From Dermatemys mawii (lineage: Eukaryota > Chordata > Testudines > Dermatemydidae), in the NCBI GenBank assembly GCA_007922305.1, contig ML677334.1, positions 22,589,915 to 22,653,914 on the forward strand: a stretch of 64,000 nucleotides of DNA. Reading direction: 5' to 3'. The translations under genes were made by a program, and so were the position numbers. The notes under the pieces are model-generated. The model saw only the letters and a program-made list of their open reading frames with translations, was not told the origin of the DNA and searched no databases. The stretch's first letter is position 1; each line of letters begins with the position of its first letter. Positions 1 through 12,634 of the stretch are shown piece after piece.

Positions 1-1135
1 CAAGGAGTGTGTTTAGGTGATTCTCCTTCCTATCCTTCTTCAATTTAAAAAGTTTTCAATTTGGGTGCTACTGGATCCTCAATGACACTTGGAAGCACAG
101 GGCCCAGAGCATCATTTTACAACTGCATCTCTTAAACATGTGAAATTTTAGTCAGGCAAGGGGGGTGTTGGAGGGGACGGGGAGAGCCAGGGGGCCTCAG
201 ACTGGAGGCAGGGAGGGGAAGAGTCACATGGAGGGTCACGTGAGGAGGTCACATTCCCTCCCTTGTGTCCCTCCTATGAGTGCAGTACTGGCAAGAAATA
301 ATTTCTGCTTGCACCACTGACAGTGACTGGAAACCTGAAAAGCAAAGTAGTATAACGAGCTGGCTAGTATGTTAAATGTGTATCATTGCCTGCATGAAAT
401 CAGATCATCTGAACCCTGCATCAGAGACCTTCTGAACTTAAGGGTACATACCTAAGTTGGCCTTAATCAACAGCAGAGGAACTGCAGCAGGACTGATGAG
501 TCATTAAGCACGTTTCCAGGGTCTGGAGCAGGCTTGTATAGCCCATGCTGCTGTGACTACATTGCTATTCATTCTCAAGCTAGCTAGATCAAAGCTAACT
601 CAAGTGTGTCTACATATGCTGCAGTCACACCACATCTGGCATCAGTTGCAGTGCACACATACCTGAAAAGCTTCATTAGCTCATATTTTAGCTTAATTTC
701 AAGATCTTGTGCTCTAGCAGCAGGAAGAAGTGGATTGTATCCTCAATACTGTGACATGCCTATTGGCCATGGTGTGTAGCAGAATGCCCTAGGCCAGGGA
801 AGTGATAGCAACCACTGGCATTCATGCTGCTTCTGTGAACTGTGGTAGCATTTATATATACATGCCCAGACATATAATGTATTTTCCCCTCATTTGTAAC
901 ATCACTGCTTTTTCAAACCGACTACCCCCTGTGTATTCATCTAGGGAGTGGGGACTGTTGACCTAGCCATTCCAAGACAGAACATGGAAAGGTTAGTGCC
1001 CTACTGAACACGAGATCACTGAATTATTTGTTGGAATTTGAAGTCTCACTTTATTCTTGTGATGAAGTTTGTAATAAGTGTTATGTATTACAATGAATTG
1101 TATCAATACTTATCATGAAATTCAAGTGTAAGCAG
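1..1135. other. non-coding, no gene seen
   Basis: AT-rich sequence without a supportable exon. The stretch near 580-665 (a GTGTGTCTACAT motif followed by a CTGCAG-containing segment) resembles the ends of the MITE family seen intact at 12365-12634, so a degraded fragment is likely. Nothing else was recognised. Confidence 0.5.
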
Positions 1136-1744
1136 TGTCAGGAATGAGATATATTCTGACATCTGGTGGCGAACTATGGGAATTGCAGTGAGCCTTAGAA
1201 AATAAGTCTGGGGCTGACAATTTGCATAGACACACCCACTGCGCCTAGCCTGAGCCCACAGCAGCCCACATGGCCACTTCGGCTGATGAGGGAGCCCCAG
1301 TTTCTATGTTATTGGGGCAGGAATGATAAAGTGATGTTACTGTGATTATGTGAATGAAGGACTATGGACATGTACTTGGCCCTTGTTATGATGGAGGGAC
1401 TCGCCATCATCTAGGTAGCACTCACTGGGCAAGGGCCATGCGTTTTCAGAACATTGTGAGATCGAGAGAGGTGGTGGACAAGCACCTATACCTTTTGGTG
1501 AGGGTGCTGTCTGAGGGCCTCCCAGGCCTATTGCACCCTGCCTCTCTCCACTGTGGAATGTCAGAATTGAATTTTGCTTCTATTAGGAGCCTGGTTTCAG
1601 GCTGCTGAGCTGAAAATTGCTTTGGGCTCACTGGTGCACCTGCACTAAGGCTCCCCTACTGTGAGCTGAAATCACTTAAGAGCTGAAATCACCTAAGAGC
1701 TGAAGAAATCACTGAGCACTGTCTTAAGTAGGGGGGCCGGAAAA

Positions 1745-2040
1745 AAGTGCAGCGTGGCTGGTGCAGCAGAGCAGTCTGCGTGTCGGCTAGCAGGACGGCT
1801 AGCGGAGTTGTTGGTGCTGTGGAGTGGCTGGTGCGGCAGAGCTGTCCGTATGTCAACTAGCAGAGCCGTTGGTGCTGCGGGCAGAGTGACCAGTGCAGCA
1901 GAGCTGTCTGTCGACTAGCGGAGGTGTTGGTGCTGCAGGCAGAGTGACCGGTGCGGCGGAGCTGTCTGTGTGTCAACTAGCGGAGGCGTTGGTGCTGCGG
2001 GCAGAGTGACCGGCGCGGCACAGTTGTCTGTGTGTCGGTT
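1745..2040 (+). repeat. minisatellite, ~60-bp unit, about 4-5 copies
   Basis: The core TTGGTGCTG recurs at 1811, 1869, 1927 and 1989, a period of 58-62 bp. Each copy also carries GTCAACTAGCGGAG-like and GCAGAGTGACC-like blocks. It is GC-rich compared with its flanks and lies inside the LTR-like element. Confidence 0.85.
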
Positions 2041-2257
2041 AGCAGAGCAGCTAGCGGATCAACGGGCAGAGCAGTTCGTGGGACAGCCAGCGGAGCGGAG
2101 CAGAGCCGATTGCGGGGAGAGCTGCAGCAGAACCTCACAGAGAGGCGGCGCAGTCGGCTTCGGACCACGTAAGGTGCCCCTTGCCCTACCCTCCATTTCC
2201 ACCCAGGCTGGGAGGTAAGACTCTGCAGATTAACTCCGGAACTCTGCACTGACCAGG

Positions 2258-2435
2258 AACAGAGACTCTTGGGCTGAGGGACTTTTGGGTGATTTTTGGA
2301 TTGCTGGGCTCCAGAGACTTTTGGGCTGTGGGACATTTCGGGACTATTGGGTGAATTTTGGATTGCTGGGCTCCAGAGACTTTTGGGCTGTGGGACATTT
2401 TGGGGACTTTGGGTGATTTTTGGGCTACTGGAATC
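2258..2435 (+). repeat. minisatellite, ~62-bp unit, 2-3 copies
   Basis: The block GATTGCTGGGCTCCAGAGAC followed by TTTTGGGCTGTGGGACATTT occurs twice, offset by 62 bp (second copy near 2361). A degenerate third copy follows at 2401-2432. It lies inside the LTR-like element, just before its polyadenylation signal. Confidence 0.85.
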
Positions 2436-2736
2436 ACAAACCTAAAGAAGGGGACACAGCCCAATCGGCTGGGGTGGCGGTTTGCTCAGGGGTTGGTGTA
2501 TGACTCTAGTTGTGGTGTTTTTTCCCAATTTCATGATGTCATTTATCTCCTGTTAATAAAAATTTCTGATACACCAATCTGTGCTTGCGAGAGGGGAAGT
2601 ATTGCCTCTTTGAGGCACCCAGGGGGGGGTGTTAGGACTTTTCCCAGGTCACTGGGTGGGGGCTCGAGCCAGTTTTGTCTTGTGTTGTTAAGAGGGGACC
2701 CCTAGGTACTGAACCCGGCCTGGCAGAAGGGTTACA

Positions 2737-4348
2737 CAAGAATAAAACAAAGTGTTCTAATTATACAAGGAGAACTCTGCACAATCTTCCTCTCCACCAG
2801 CCCTCCCACAAAATTTGGACACCTACACTTTCTGTGTGCCACATACAGTATTTATTAATTGTTTGCTACTTTGAAAGTCTCCAACACAGATTTTTCAGGG
2901 AGAGCGAGAGAACATCTTTTCCAGGCAAGTTGGTTAGCATATTGCTATAAATTATTATATAATGAACTGAAAGTTAACATTCTTTGATAACAGCCCAGTC
3001 GTTCTCCTGAGAAAAATGGCGAAGAAAAGAAAAAACAGGGAGAAAGTAACTTTTTTATTAAAGGCTGCAATGAGGCTAATGGGAAATGGTATGGGGCTTT
3101 TCTTTTTCACCCTTCTTGACTTAAAGACAACATTTAAAATGGCTCTGACACGTGTTGGAGAGATTGTGGAGGAAGAGATGCCTTTTTCCATATCTCATGG
3201 GAGTGTCCAAATGTGTTCAAATTTTGGATCCTCATTTCAATGTCTGTAATCATGGGGTCTAAGATCTTGTCTGACCCTGCAACCTTCAGAGTCTTGTAGC
3301 ACTCTTCTGAACACCAGTTGGAAAGAATTTTTTTCAGTAAGTGTGGACGGATTCTTTTCTCTTAGAATCATGTAATTTTTTTCAGGTTCACACTGATTAA
3401 CACAGATAACAATTGGGGCTGTTAAATTTTCTTCAAATTCCATGGAAAATTACGTTCAGGTATATTTTCCAGTACAGTGATGAAATGGGTGTTTATATTT
3501 GCAAACATCAACATGCTTAACTTCTGACTTTCCTTCAAAGTATGTAGTATTTCAGTATGTGTATATGGAATATGGGAGTTGGGTGAGGAGCCATTTCAGC
3601 ATATGTATGATTTATTAAAAGACAAATTTTAAGTAGAACTGTAACCTAAACTGCATTATAATATTGTGCCCAAACTTTGCATTTCAATGGGAGATTCAAC
3701 TTCCTTTTTAGATACAGAACAGACTCCTGAAAGTCTTACCACAAAAGTGGTCTATAGACATGCATTGTCTTCAGTGGGACTGATCAAATGATTAAGGGTT
3801 TACAGGATTAGGTTCCAAGTTTGTAAATTGTTCTAGAATGAAACTGACAATGCCTGAGTTGTCAAATCAGAAGGAGTTGTCAAAGGTGGGCAGATGTGTG
3901 ATAAGTCTTAGCTCTGTTGCTAAGATGAGGAACATATTTTCAGCCAAGTTCTTGGCAGATTCCTGAAGCAGCTGGTTTAAGGTCATCAGTGTCCAGCATT
4001 ATAATGTTCACTTATAGTTCTCTCACCCACAAAGCTGGAAAATGAGTCATTTGTTTTCTTTGTTTTGCTGCTCCAGTTCCAGTTAGCAAAATACATGTTA
4101 GACTAGTTTGGCTTCAAAGAAGAATTCTAGGTACACTGGAGACAGCACCTGATTCGTGTCAGGCTGCAGAAATGGGCTGACATCAGCATCCAAACATCCT
4201 CTGGTCAGTGCAAGAGGCATTCCTCTAATGATCTGGACTTGATGTGATGCAGTATGGATATCATGGATAATTCAGACCAGTGGGGAGAAACAGAATTAAA
4301 AATACCATTTAAACACCTTCTGTCCCTCTCTTGAGGACTCCTGACCAA
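2737..4348. other. non-coding, nothing recognised
   Basis: AT-rich sequence with only short chance ORFs. I see no splice-flanked coding stretch and no repeat family I can name. Confidence 0.5.
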
Positions 4349-4429
4349 TTTAACAGCACAATGCATATACTAACAAACTTAAACAAAACCTTTGTTTAAG
4401 TTTGTTAGCATATGGATTGTGCTGTTAAA
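4349..4429. repeat. near-perfect 81-bp hairpin (39-bp arms)
   Basis: The left arm 4349-4387 and right arm 4391-4429 are reverse complements at 37 of 39 positions and are separated by only three bases (ACC). The ends read TTTAACAGC and GCTGTTAAA. It could be a foldback MITE remnant, an inverted duplication, or a hairpin precursor; the sequence alone does not decide. Nothing nearby explains it. Confidence 0.9.
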
Positions 4430-5585
4430 GCCATATAAAGAATGGGTGTCCTCCTAGCCATGTTCTGCTCCTTTAATGAGCAGAGTGCAGCCCCACCCCA
4501 CCCCTGGAGTGGGGGGGCTAGCCCCACGCCTTTCCGGTATCCCCCCTTTTGCCGGTACTACATGCTGGAGAGTACCATGGTACTTGCACTACTGTTGTTT
4601 GTCCTCCTTCCACCTGGAAGCAGTCAGGTAAAGGAAGTGCCAAAGGTCCCATGGCATTTTAAATTTAAAATACACAGCTAATGGTCTCTATCGTTTGTGA
4701 TAACAAGAGAGAGTAAGCATGTTTGCAAAAAGCTTCAGTTCAGCTTGAATGGGCATTTTGCACAGGATAAGAAAGATTTAATGAGCCCCGTCTTTTTCAC
4801 AAACTCATGTCAAGCTGTAATCAAGGCGGATTTCGAATTGTACTGCTGTTTGAGTGAAACATTCACATCGGTCTTCCCAAATATCTTAGAATAATAATGA
4901 TGGGGATTAGAGTTAGGAGAACTATTATTAGAAAAAAATCACCTTTTTATGTTCATAAGTTAACCACTTGATTTTTTTTAATGAATTTGTTCATTATTCA
5001 GAATTATTTGATGGATACTTTATTTAACCGTACTCTGATGTGTTTGCAAACTATTTGATTCAGTTATGTCTTTCATTATTTGCTAATCCTCATTCCTGGT
5101 GTGCGAATGGTCACCCAAGTCACATGGCATTATGTCTGCTCTCTGATTAGATGAGTGATTCTTTTATAAATAAGAGCAGAGAAATCTGATATTTCAAGAT
5201 GGCCATGCAACCAGTTCCATTGTGAAGCTTCCCATGATTACTCATTCACAAAAATATTAGAGACTCATTTTCCAAATATATTCTTGTTCTAAATATAATT
5301 TTTAAATGTTCACATAAAACTAATTATGAAACAGTCATGGACACAAAGCACATTTGCAGTTTTTATTCTAATATGTTCATTAATATTTTTTAAATATTTG
5401 CCTAAAGTATTGTATGTATTAATGCTTATGAAGGGAGGTAATAGAAGTGACAGGAACTAGAGTCTTGTGAGGTTCTGCTAATGCACTGCAATTTTTAATG
5501 TAAAATACACTAACTATTCTTGTTCTGACTCATGCAACAGCAAATAATATATTTTTTTTTAAGATATAGACGAAATTTGCAGTAT
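4430..5585. other. non-coding, nothing recognised
   Basis: AT-rich, with a small C-rich patch at 4490-4550. ORFs here are short and carry no recognisable protein motif. Confidence 0.5.
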
Positions 5586-5587
5586 GG

Positions 5588-6135
5588 GCTTATAGCAGAG
5601 CGGCAACTCACCCTTGCCGTGCCTTCTGCTGGTCGTCCTGGAATCAGCTCTTTCAGCATCCGAAGCGCCCCCTGCAGGCCGGTGTCCCACTTGGCACTGG
5701 CCCCGTGTCTCTCCTGGACCCTGGTGCCCTCTTCCCTGGGGTGCTGCACCCCTGCAGTACTCCCACAGTCCCGCTGGGTCTCCCTTCCCTGGGGAACCCC
5801 CATCCACTATTCCCACCTTGCCTCAGCCTATGGGCTACTGCCAGTCACCATCGAGCCACCGTTCACTGCCCCCTGCTCCACTCCAGGTACCTTCTCAAAA
5901 TCCCCAGCAGCCAGGCCAGTCTACCTCCACAGCTAGAGGAGGAGACGCTGGCTGAACACCAAACTCTCAGCCCTCTTATAAGGGCCATCTGGGTCTGTTT
6001 GGGGTGTGGCCCCCCATCTGAGGCTTCCTCCCAATCAGCCCAGCTTTTCCCTTGCCCCAGCCATCTCCCAGGGCTGACTTTAACCCCTTTTCTGCAGGAG
6101 TGGGGAAGCTGTCCCACTTCAGGGCTGCAAAGACA
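5588..6135 (-). mobile_element. LTR fragment, antisense
   Basis: A GC-rich, pyrimidine-rich island of about 550 bp inside AT-rich DNA. Read on the minus strand it has AGGGGTTAAA near 6080 and a TATA-like box (CTTATAAGAGGG near 5975), the arrangement seen in the + strand LTR at 13734. Overlapping ORFs in several frames reflect low stop density and are not genes. The ends are approximate, and no internal retroviral gene is present. Confidence 0.55.
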
Positions 6136-6594
6136 ACACAATGCTCATTTTCATTTTTGATCTTTAATACAAATTAAAATCCAAGACTGTAGAAATGAAG
6201 GATTGCATATATAATGATATCCTCAATAAAGGTCTAATCAGGCATTCTTTAGTGTGGCATGTTTTATATTAATGCAGTGGACCATGGGATGAATATGGCC
6301 ATTATGTACTGAAGATCTTTTTAAGACAGCAGCATGAAAAATTAAAAAATCCAAACTGGGAATCAGTTTCTTTTGTAGCAGATAGAGGTGATAGGGAGAG
6401 AGAATGATGGATTTGAGAGTCTAGAAGAGACAGTTTCTATTCCAGACAGTGTCCAGCCAGCTATGAGATGGAGGGAAGAAAGTGTTTGGTGTGTGTTGGG
6501 GATTCATTGAAAGGCATCTCCCAGAGATGGGAAAAATAAAACTAAATATAATTTATTATGATTGGTTCCTTTTCTCAAAAAAGGACCCTCCGTG

Positions 6595-6790
6595 TGTTGC
6601 CTACACTCACAGAACTGCAGAAGTGTAGGTGCACCCCTGCAACTGAGTAAAGATGCTACTTATAGCGTCGGTGGAGGTACTCCACTTCCCTGAGAGGCGG
6701 TAGCTATGTTGATGGGAGAAGCCCTCCTGCTGACATAGTGCTCTCTACAGGAGTTCAGTGAATATAATATAAGAAGGTAGTATAGACCAG
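6595..6790. mobile_element. degraded MITE fragment
   Basis: The core (GAGAGGCGGTAGCTATGTTG, then GGGAGAAGCCCTCCTGCTGACATAG-like sequence) matches the central part of the family represented at 34393-34644, which has AGAGAGGTGGATTA and AGAACCCCTCCTGTTG at the same place. The terminal repeats are too eroded to define ends. Confidence 0.5.
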
Positions 6791-9700
6791 GGCTCAGAGA
6801 CGATGTATCTAATCTGGACAGAATCTCCTCCTATCTTTTTTTTCTATATATACAAATATATGAAATCTAATGATTTTCCCCTCTGTGTCATGTGATTTGC
6901 AAACTCTTTGGATTAGCAACGTTAGCATAGCTGCAGTAAGGCTAGAATCAACCATTTTAAATTCTGATCCCCAAAGACGTATTCATACATTTCTATATAA
7001 AAATGAAAGAGGGATGCACTCCTTGATGTTCAGGGATCAGTATGTGCAATTCCACACATACTAAAATTTTTGTTTAATATTCCCCTATATTTCAGGTAAT
7101 TTCCCCACCAAAGGGAGCCAATACAAACTCAATATCACAAAACATTTCAGTTGAGAACAAATGCTTATTAAAAATTACGTGTCTTAGAGAGTTCAAAATA
7201 TTTGTTCTAGATTATACTAAGCTCTGTATAATTTTGATGGGGAACAGACATGGGGATGTAGGAATTGTTCTTCCAGTTTAATATCCTAGCTCCATCAGTG
7301 GTCAAAGTCCATAGGGATGTTTGGAGGGAAATAAAGGGATACATCTGTACTTTCCATTGAAATATATTGGAGCAGATGGTGAATTTGTTGCTAAGACACA
7401 ATGGGGAATTTTAAAACTTTGCTAAAAATAGGGATTATCTCTCCAAATCAGGGATAGTCAGCATCTATGTATTGCTCCTAATTGTGCAGTTCTATATAAT
7501 CGTGAGAAAATTACTTCATGACCCCACCTGATGATTTGTATACTCTGAAGCATGAAAACTGTGATTCCAGGTAATACAACTACAGATGTTATTCTTATTT
7601 ATAGAAAAGCTTTTTTTTTTTTTTTTGTATTTTAGAAAGATGTTCATTGTAATTACATCCCATGGCTATATTAATTATATATTATATGAAAAAGTAATTT
7701 CCTTTTATCTGTTTTAAATGTGTTGTCTCCTAATTTAGTCAAGTGCCCTTCTGTTTTTGTTTTATAGATTGAGATAGATGGGAACATCCAATTAGCCTTC
7801 TCTGTACAATTATATTTTCTACACACCTCTATTTTCTCTGCTCTCCTCTTGTTTTCCCCTTGCCAGATTAAAAAGTGCAGGTCTCATTCTGTTTTCCATG
7901 CAGTACACCAATGCAAACCTTGAATAACTCCTTTGAAATCTGTGGATTTACTCTAGTGTAAAAAGGGTGTCAAAAAATTGGGTCCTGAGTCAGTTCAGAC
8001 TTTCATCAAGTTAATGCCCCATGTTGCCTCTAATATATTTTGTTACCCGTTTCTGAACCATATCTGTTTCAGCTCTCAGATGTCCGTTTAGAGAATGAAT
8101 ATTTAGAGTATTTTCTAAAGTGGGCATGTACTTTTATGTGGGTTTGACTTGCACTTACAACAACTGCTAAAAGTGCACAAGTTGGGGTTATGTGCATTCA
8201 GTGGTACACGTGCTCTCAAATCTCCAACTTTAGCGCCCATGCTTTTTAAATAAAGTGGCCAAAGTTGCAGATAGCATTCCATTTGATGGCCTTATTTGTT
8301 CGTTTTTCATTTGTGATTTGCTTCCCCTTCACCCCTCCAGTCTGTATTAAGGCCATATTTTCCTCATGGGAGTGTTGTTAGATTTCTTGTATGTATGTTA
8401 TTGTTCATGTAATTAAAGTTTAAATTATGAGGGGCCTCAGGGTTTATTTCAAGACAGTAGGTTATAGATGGGGAGGATATCTATACATTTTCATTTTTTG
8501 TCAATAAACAATTTATCTGCCATAGATAACTGAGAACAAAACTATCCTATATAGCTCCAACAGCAGGATTTTATGAGAAGACCCTTGTCAAGTATGTTAA
8601 AGGATTTAGCAGCATACCTAGGTCTGTGATTTTTTTAAAAAAAATTGTTTAACAGAGTTCTAAAAATGTTGAGGTTTGGAACAAACCCACTGTGGGAGCT
8701 TTGCTGGCCGGCCACATTCCTGAGAGCAGTCTGAATGGGTGGTGGGATCAGTGACATTTAATTTTATGGGGATTAGGTAGTCTCATCAGCAGTTTGATCT
8801 GTGTGTCTCTGATAGTGGTAGATGTGGAACACCATGTTTTTTTCTCAGATTCACATTGTCTCTCTCCTTACCCCACTTGCTAAATACCAGTTGGGAAAGT
8901 GAATAAGTTTTGAAATGAAGAAATGGGAGGTCAGACATTTAAATATTCTCAATAGAAGCGTTTCTACTGTGGAAGCTTCCCAGTTTTTGATTTCTGATTA
9001 TCAGCTGGTTTTCTTTGAAATTCGTTTTGACAGGGAGGTTTTGCAAAGCACGTCATTTGAAAATTCCAGGGCTAAGGTGGGTTTATGATTAGATACCTTC
9101 AGTTATCCTGAAATGTATTATCCTGGAAAAGTTGGGCTATATGAACTGCTACTATTTGAATTGTAATGAGATTTTTGTGCCACTTCATATTCATACAGCC
9201 CTTCATCAAGATCGGCTTTCTTTTCCAGATCTTTAGAGAAAAGCCTGTCAGGGGAGAAAGTAAATCGTAATTAATCTTAATTTTGTCTGAGTGTCAGCTC
9301 GAAGTGTGGGCAGTTGAGACATGTCTTCTCGTTCTCCATCCAGTGTGTTATAGGAGGAGGATCAAAACAGCTATATAGAGTTATCAGTGAAGAAATTTGG
9401 GGACCCTCATTGTTTGAGGACCACGTGGAGCGCCCCATGAAAGTCTACTTTTTGTTCTAAGTAATTTTTTAACAATGTTACTGTTTTTTTAATAATCTGT
9501 TCCTGCGATTGGAAGCATGACAGGAATGAGGAAAGGTAAATATTTCAACTTACCTTTTTCATAATGGCAATGAGGTGTTGCTACCCCACTTGGTCAAAGA
9601 ACCTCAGTATTCAGGAACACAGTAAGCCTCAGGTGTGAGTGGAGAGCATAACTGACTGGCATTGTCCAAGCTATACCATCCAATTTTTTAAAAAATAGAG

Positions 9701-10039
9701 GATAGTAGCAGTACGACTTTCTTAATGTCCTCAAATTTGTTCTAGAGTGATGCTCGTCTCCTGTGATGCAATGAATAGTCATGACTGGCAGGAATTGGAC
9801 TATGCATTCTTATCCACATGAGTGGCATCCCCTGATTACAGGAGAAGGGACAGAGAACAGAAGGGGAGGATGAAAGAAGAGTAGTGATATGAAATAAAAA
9901 TATTTTCAGTGGACACTCCCTCTGTAATTGACGCTTCTCCCTGGCTTGGCTAAAATATGTATTGTATTGTGAGATACAGTGGATGAAAAGACTGATTTTA
10001 AATAGGCTTTGTTTGGTACCAGTTTCCCACAGGAAAGTG
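6791..10039. other. non-coding, nothing recognised
   Basis: AT-rich sequence. It contains a 16-base T run at 7611-7626 and scattered A/T-rich simple stretches. No exon with acceptor and donor and no nameable repeat was found. Confidence 0.5.
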
Positions 10040-10085
10040 AACATAAGAGTGGCCATACTGGGTCAGACCAAAGGTGCATACATTT
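10040..10085 (-). mobile_element. CR1-like LINE 3' end scrap
   Basis: The stretch ACATAAGAGTGGCCATACTG followed by GGTCAGACCAAAGG is the reverse complement of a CR1-like LINE 3' end. Related scraps lie at 22006-22100 (same orientation) and 50955-51053 (opposite orientation). Confidence 0.55.
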
Positions 10086-12364
10086 TGACGTTTGCAACCA
10101 CACTTTTTCTCCATGAGTATAGTAGAACCCCATTTATCTGAGCTGAAAGCAGCAGGACTCCTGCGGTCATCCCCATGCATTAGTGACTGTAATATAGTTG
10201 CAGTGAAATGTGTGGGTATAAAAAAAATGAGCAGGCATAATACTTGAGTGTTTATATCATTCCAGCAAATTTTTCTTAAAGAAATAGGTCTTCTCTAGCT
10301 TTTCTAAATTACCACAATTAATAAAGGTCCATTATGACATATCTACAGTTTTCCATGACTTGTCTGCAATTCAGCTGCAATTATTTGACAATCATCCTGT
10401 GATTCAAGCAGGGCCTTAATTATAAAACAAAAGGAAATATATTTAAGAAAGAATAGAAATTCAGATAAAAACTGGTATGAGAGATGGAAACAAATGGTTA
10501 CATGTTAAACAAAAACATAATTTGCTTTCTAGAGAGTAGATTTAACTAACAGAGCATTCCTCTGTCTCTTTCAAGATAGTTTATCCCAAGTTTTTTCCCC
10601 AGCATTTGCAGCCAGTTTGGTTACAATACTTAATTTACACTTAGCCAGAGAGAGAGAAATGTTTCTGGTAGAATGATTCTGGGGTGTATCACTTTGCATG
10701 TTTTAAGAACATAAGTTTTGTACAGATACATAACTCCTTAGATATTATCTGTACATACTGGTCACCACAGTCGTGAGATATATGACACAGGCTTTCATTA
10801 GAGACCTTAAATTACACTGATTGGAGAGCTGTAAATACCAGACTATGGGGATCTCTATAATCCTTATGCACCCTTTATGCCCTCTGCCAGTTAGCACAAA
10901 CTGGTCCCCGGGTCACAATGATTAATCATGTTAGAGCATCTATGACCTTGGATAGGCATCTTTATTATTTTAAATATACATAAATAAAATAAATGTTTGG
11001 AACTCCCATCTTACTAAGAAGTCAATTCAAAATCAAAGTACGCATTTCAAGACAAATTTATCAAACAGATTTACCCATTTCTTTAATCAGGACACAGAAA
11101 GCAAGTTTCATCCACAGGTGTATTTGAAAAGGTTTAGTTTGTTAAAGAAAGGAAGAATTATAGCATTATGAACCTGAAATCCATCATTATGAGTCTGTAC
11201 CCTTTGAATATGATAGCTTTTTCTATGTTATTCCATGAGACATACTTAGTCTTCCTTTAAAGATACATTTTGGTTAGATTTAAAACAAAATAAAAAATAA
11301 ACTTTGCTGTATTTGGAGGAATGAAGACTGAAGCTTCCAGAGATTAAGAAAGCTGAGCAGGCATACTGTCTGAAATGATTTTTGTTGATCTCTTTCCAAA
11401 CCAAAAGCTTGTCAGTAAGCAGTATAGAGTACTCCATTATTAACACATTTCTCATGCATCTTCTCAGTGATTGATGCTGCTTAGATTGGGTGTGATTGCA
11501 CAAGTTTTGTTGTGTCAGAGACTGCTTGGGATGGCAGGAAGTTTTCTTGTTGATGCACTAGCTCCAGATAAATGTCATTGCTAATCCATCAATTTGTAAA
11601 ATACAGTATATTTTTAAAAATATGAAAATGCTTCAGAATTGGTAAGTGGATTTAGAGTATAGCTTCTTGTTTATTTATAGAGATATTGTCAAGGTTGGTA
11701 AATCAAAAACATTTTTATTGTGTTTTAGAAAACTATAATTTTGTATAGGAGTGAGTTTAAAATTTTAGATTTTTTCCTTTCGCAAAAATAAGTTATTAGC
11801 TCAGTATGTATGAATAATCTTTCAATAATCAATCGATGTGTAACTATGGTAGAAAAATTGGTAAGGAAAATGATGTTTTTAAGTTTCCAATTGGCTATGT
11901 ATGTAAAAAAGAGAGGAATAGTAGGCAGAATACTATGACATTGTCAGTGCCCCTTTTAATCAGTGTTTCTTTAATCTTTGGCATCCTAACATCACTGGTA
12001 GATTAGATGTTCTCTATTAAACAATATAGACTTGACCAAAAAGTAGGGGGGGGAATTGAAATTTGTTCTTAAATGGAAAACTGAGTCACATTTTTCACAA
12101 AAGTCAAAAATTGTTGGTTGAGCTTCAAAATTGTGTCTTTTTATCTAATTAGTCTAACCTAGGTTTCATATCAGATTCATCACCATGGTATCTGAACACC
12201 CAAATGACAGGTAGATAGTTTTAAGTGGTGTATTCAGAAGGAACTTAGACTCATTCGAGTTTAGTGAATATGCTGAAATGGAATTCTCACTCAGAACAAG
12301 GGATACTGTACAACTCCCTCTACCTTGAATAAATGGCAATTCTCAGGTTATTTGTTGACCATAC
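10086..12364. other. non-coding, nothing recognised
   Basis: AT-rich intronic-type sequence. No gene, no intact repeat and no structured element was identified. Confidence 0.5.
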
Positions 12365-12634
12365 AAGGTATGTCTACCCTGCAGCTGGGAAGGTATGCAC
12401 TGGTGGTAGTGGGACTCCAATTAGTGCTCTAAAAATAGCAATGCAGACTTTCTGATTTGAGTGGAAGTTTGGGCTCTCAAGGCCATCCACCCTTCTAGGC
12501 TTCAGAGCCTGAGCTCTGCTCTACGCCAGAACATCCACATTGCTATTTTTAGCTGCTAGCTTGAGCCCCACTATTGCAAGTCTGTCTTCCTGGGCTTAGA
12601 GGGTTCCACCCAGCTGCAGTGTAGACATCATACC
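12365..12634. mobile_element. MITE with terminal and internal inverted repeats
   Basis: The left end AGGTATGTCTACCCTGCAGC is matched by the reverse complement of the right end (GCTGCAGTGTAGACATCATA). Internal blocks AAAAATAGCAATG near 12430 and CATTGCTATTTTT near 12538 are also inverted, so most of the 270 bp is foldback. It carries no ORF, so it is a non-autonomous DNA transposon. The superfamily is not certain because I could not fix a target duplication. Confidence 0.75.

Larger units (their letters stand above)
1136..2736 (+). mobile_element. long LTR-like element, probably a solo LTR
   Basis: About 1.6 kb that begins TGTCAGG and ends GGTTACA, unlike the AT-rich flanks. It has two internal minisatellites (about 1745-2040 and 2258-2435), a polyadenylation signal AATAAA at 2555-2560, and a downstream R/U5-like segment (GCTTGCGAGAGGGG). 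This order (U3, repeats, AATAAA, short tail) is what an LTR shows. I recognise the layout from reptile LTR families. No gag or pol ORF adjoins it, and I could not find a matching 5-bp target duplication, so the exact ends are uncertain. ORFs across it are repeat-driven and not genes. Confidence 0.65.

Noticed and set aside
1970..2218. ORFs rich in RAEQ/AEQL repeats
   Set aside because: Produced by translation of the 60-bp minisatellite.
5614..6160. Overlapping ORFs of 113-151 codons
   Set aside because: They are open in several frames on both strands inside an antisense LTR, which is a sign of low stop density and not of a gene.
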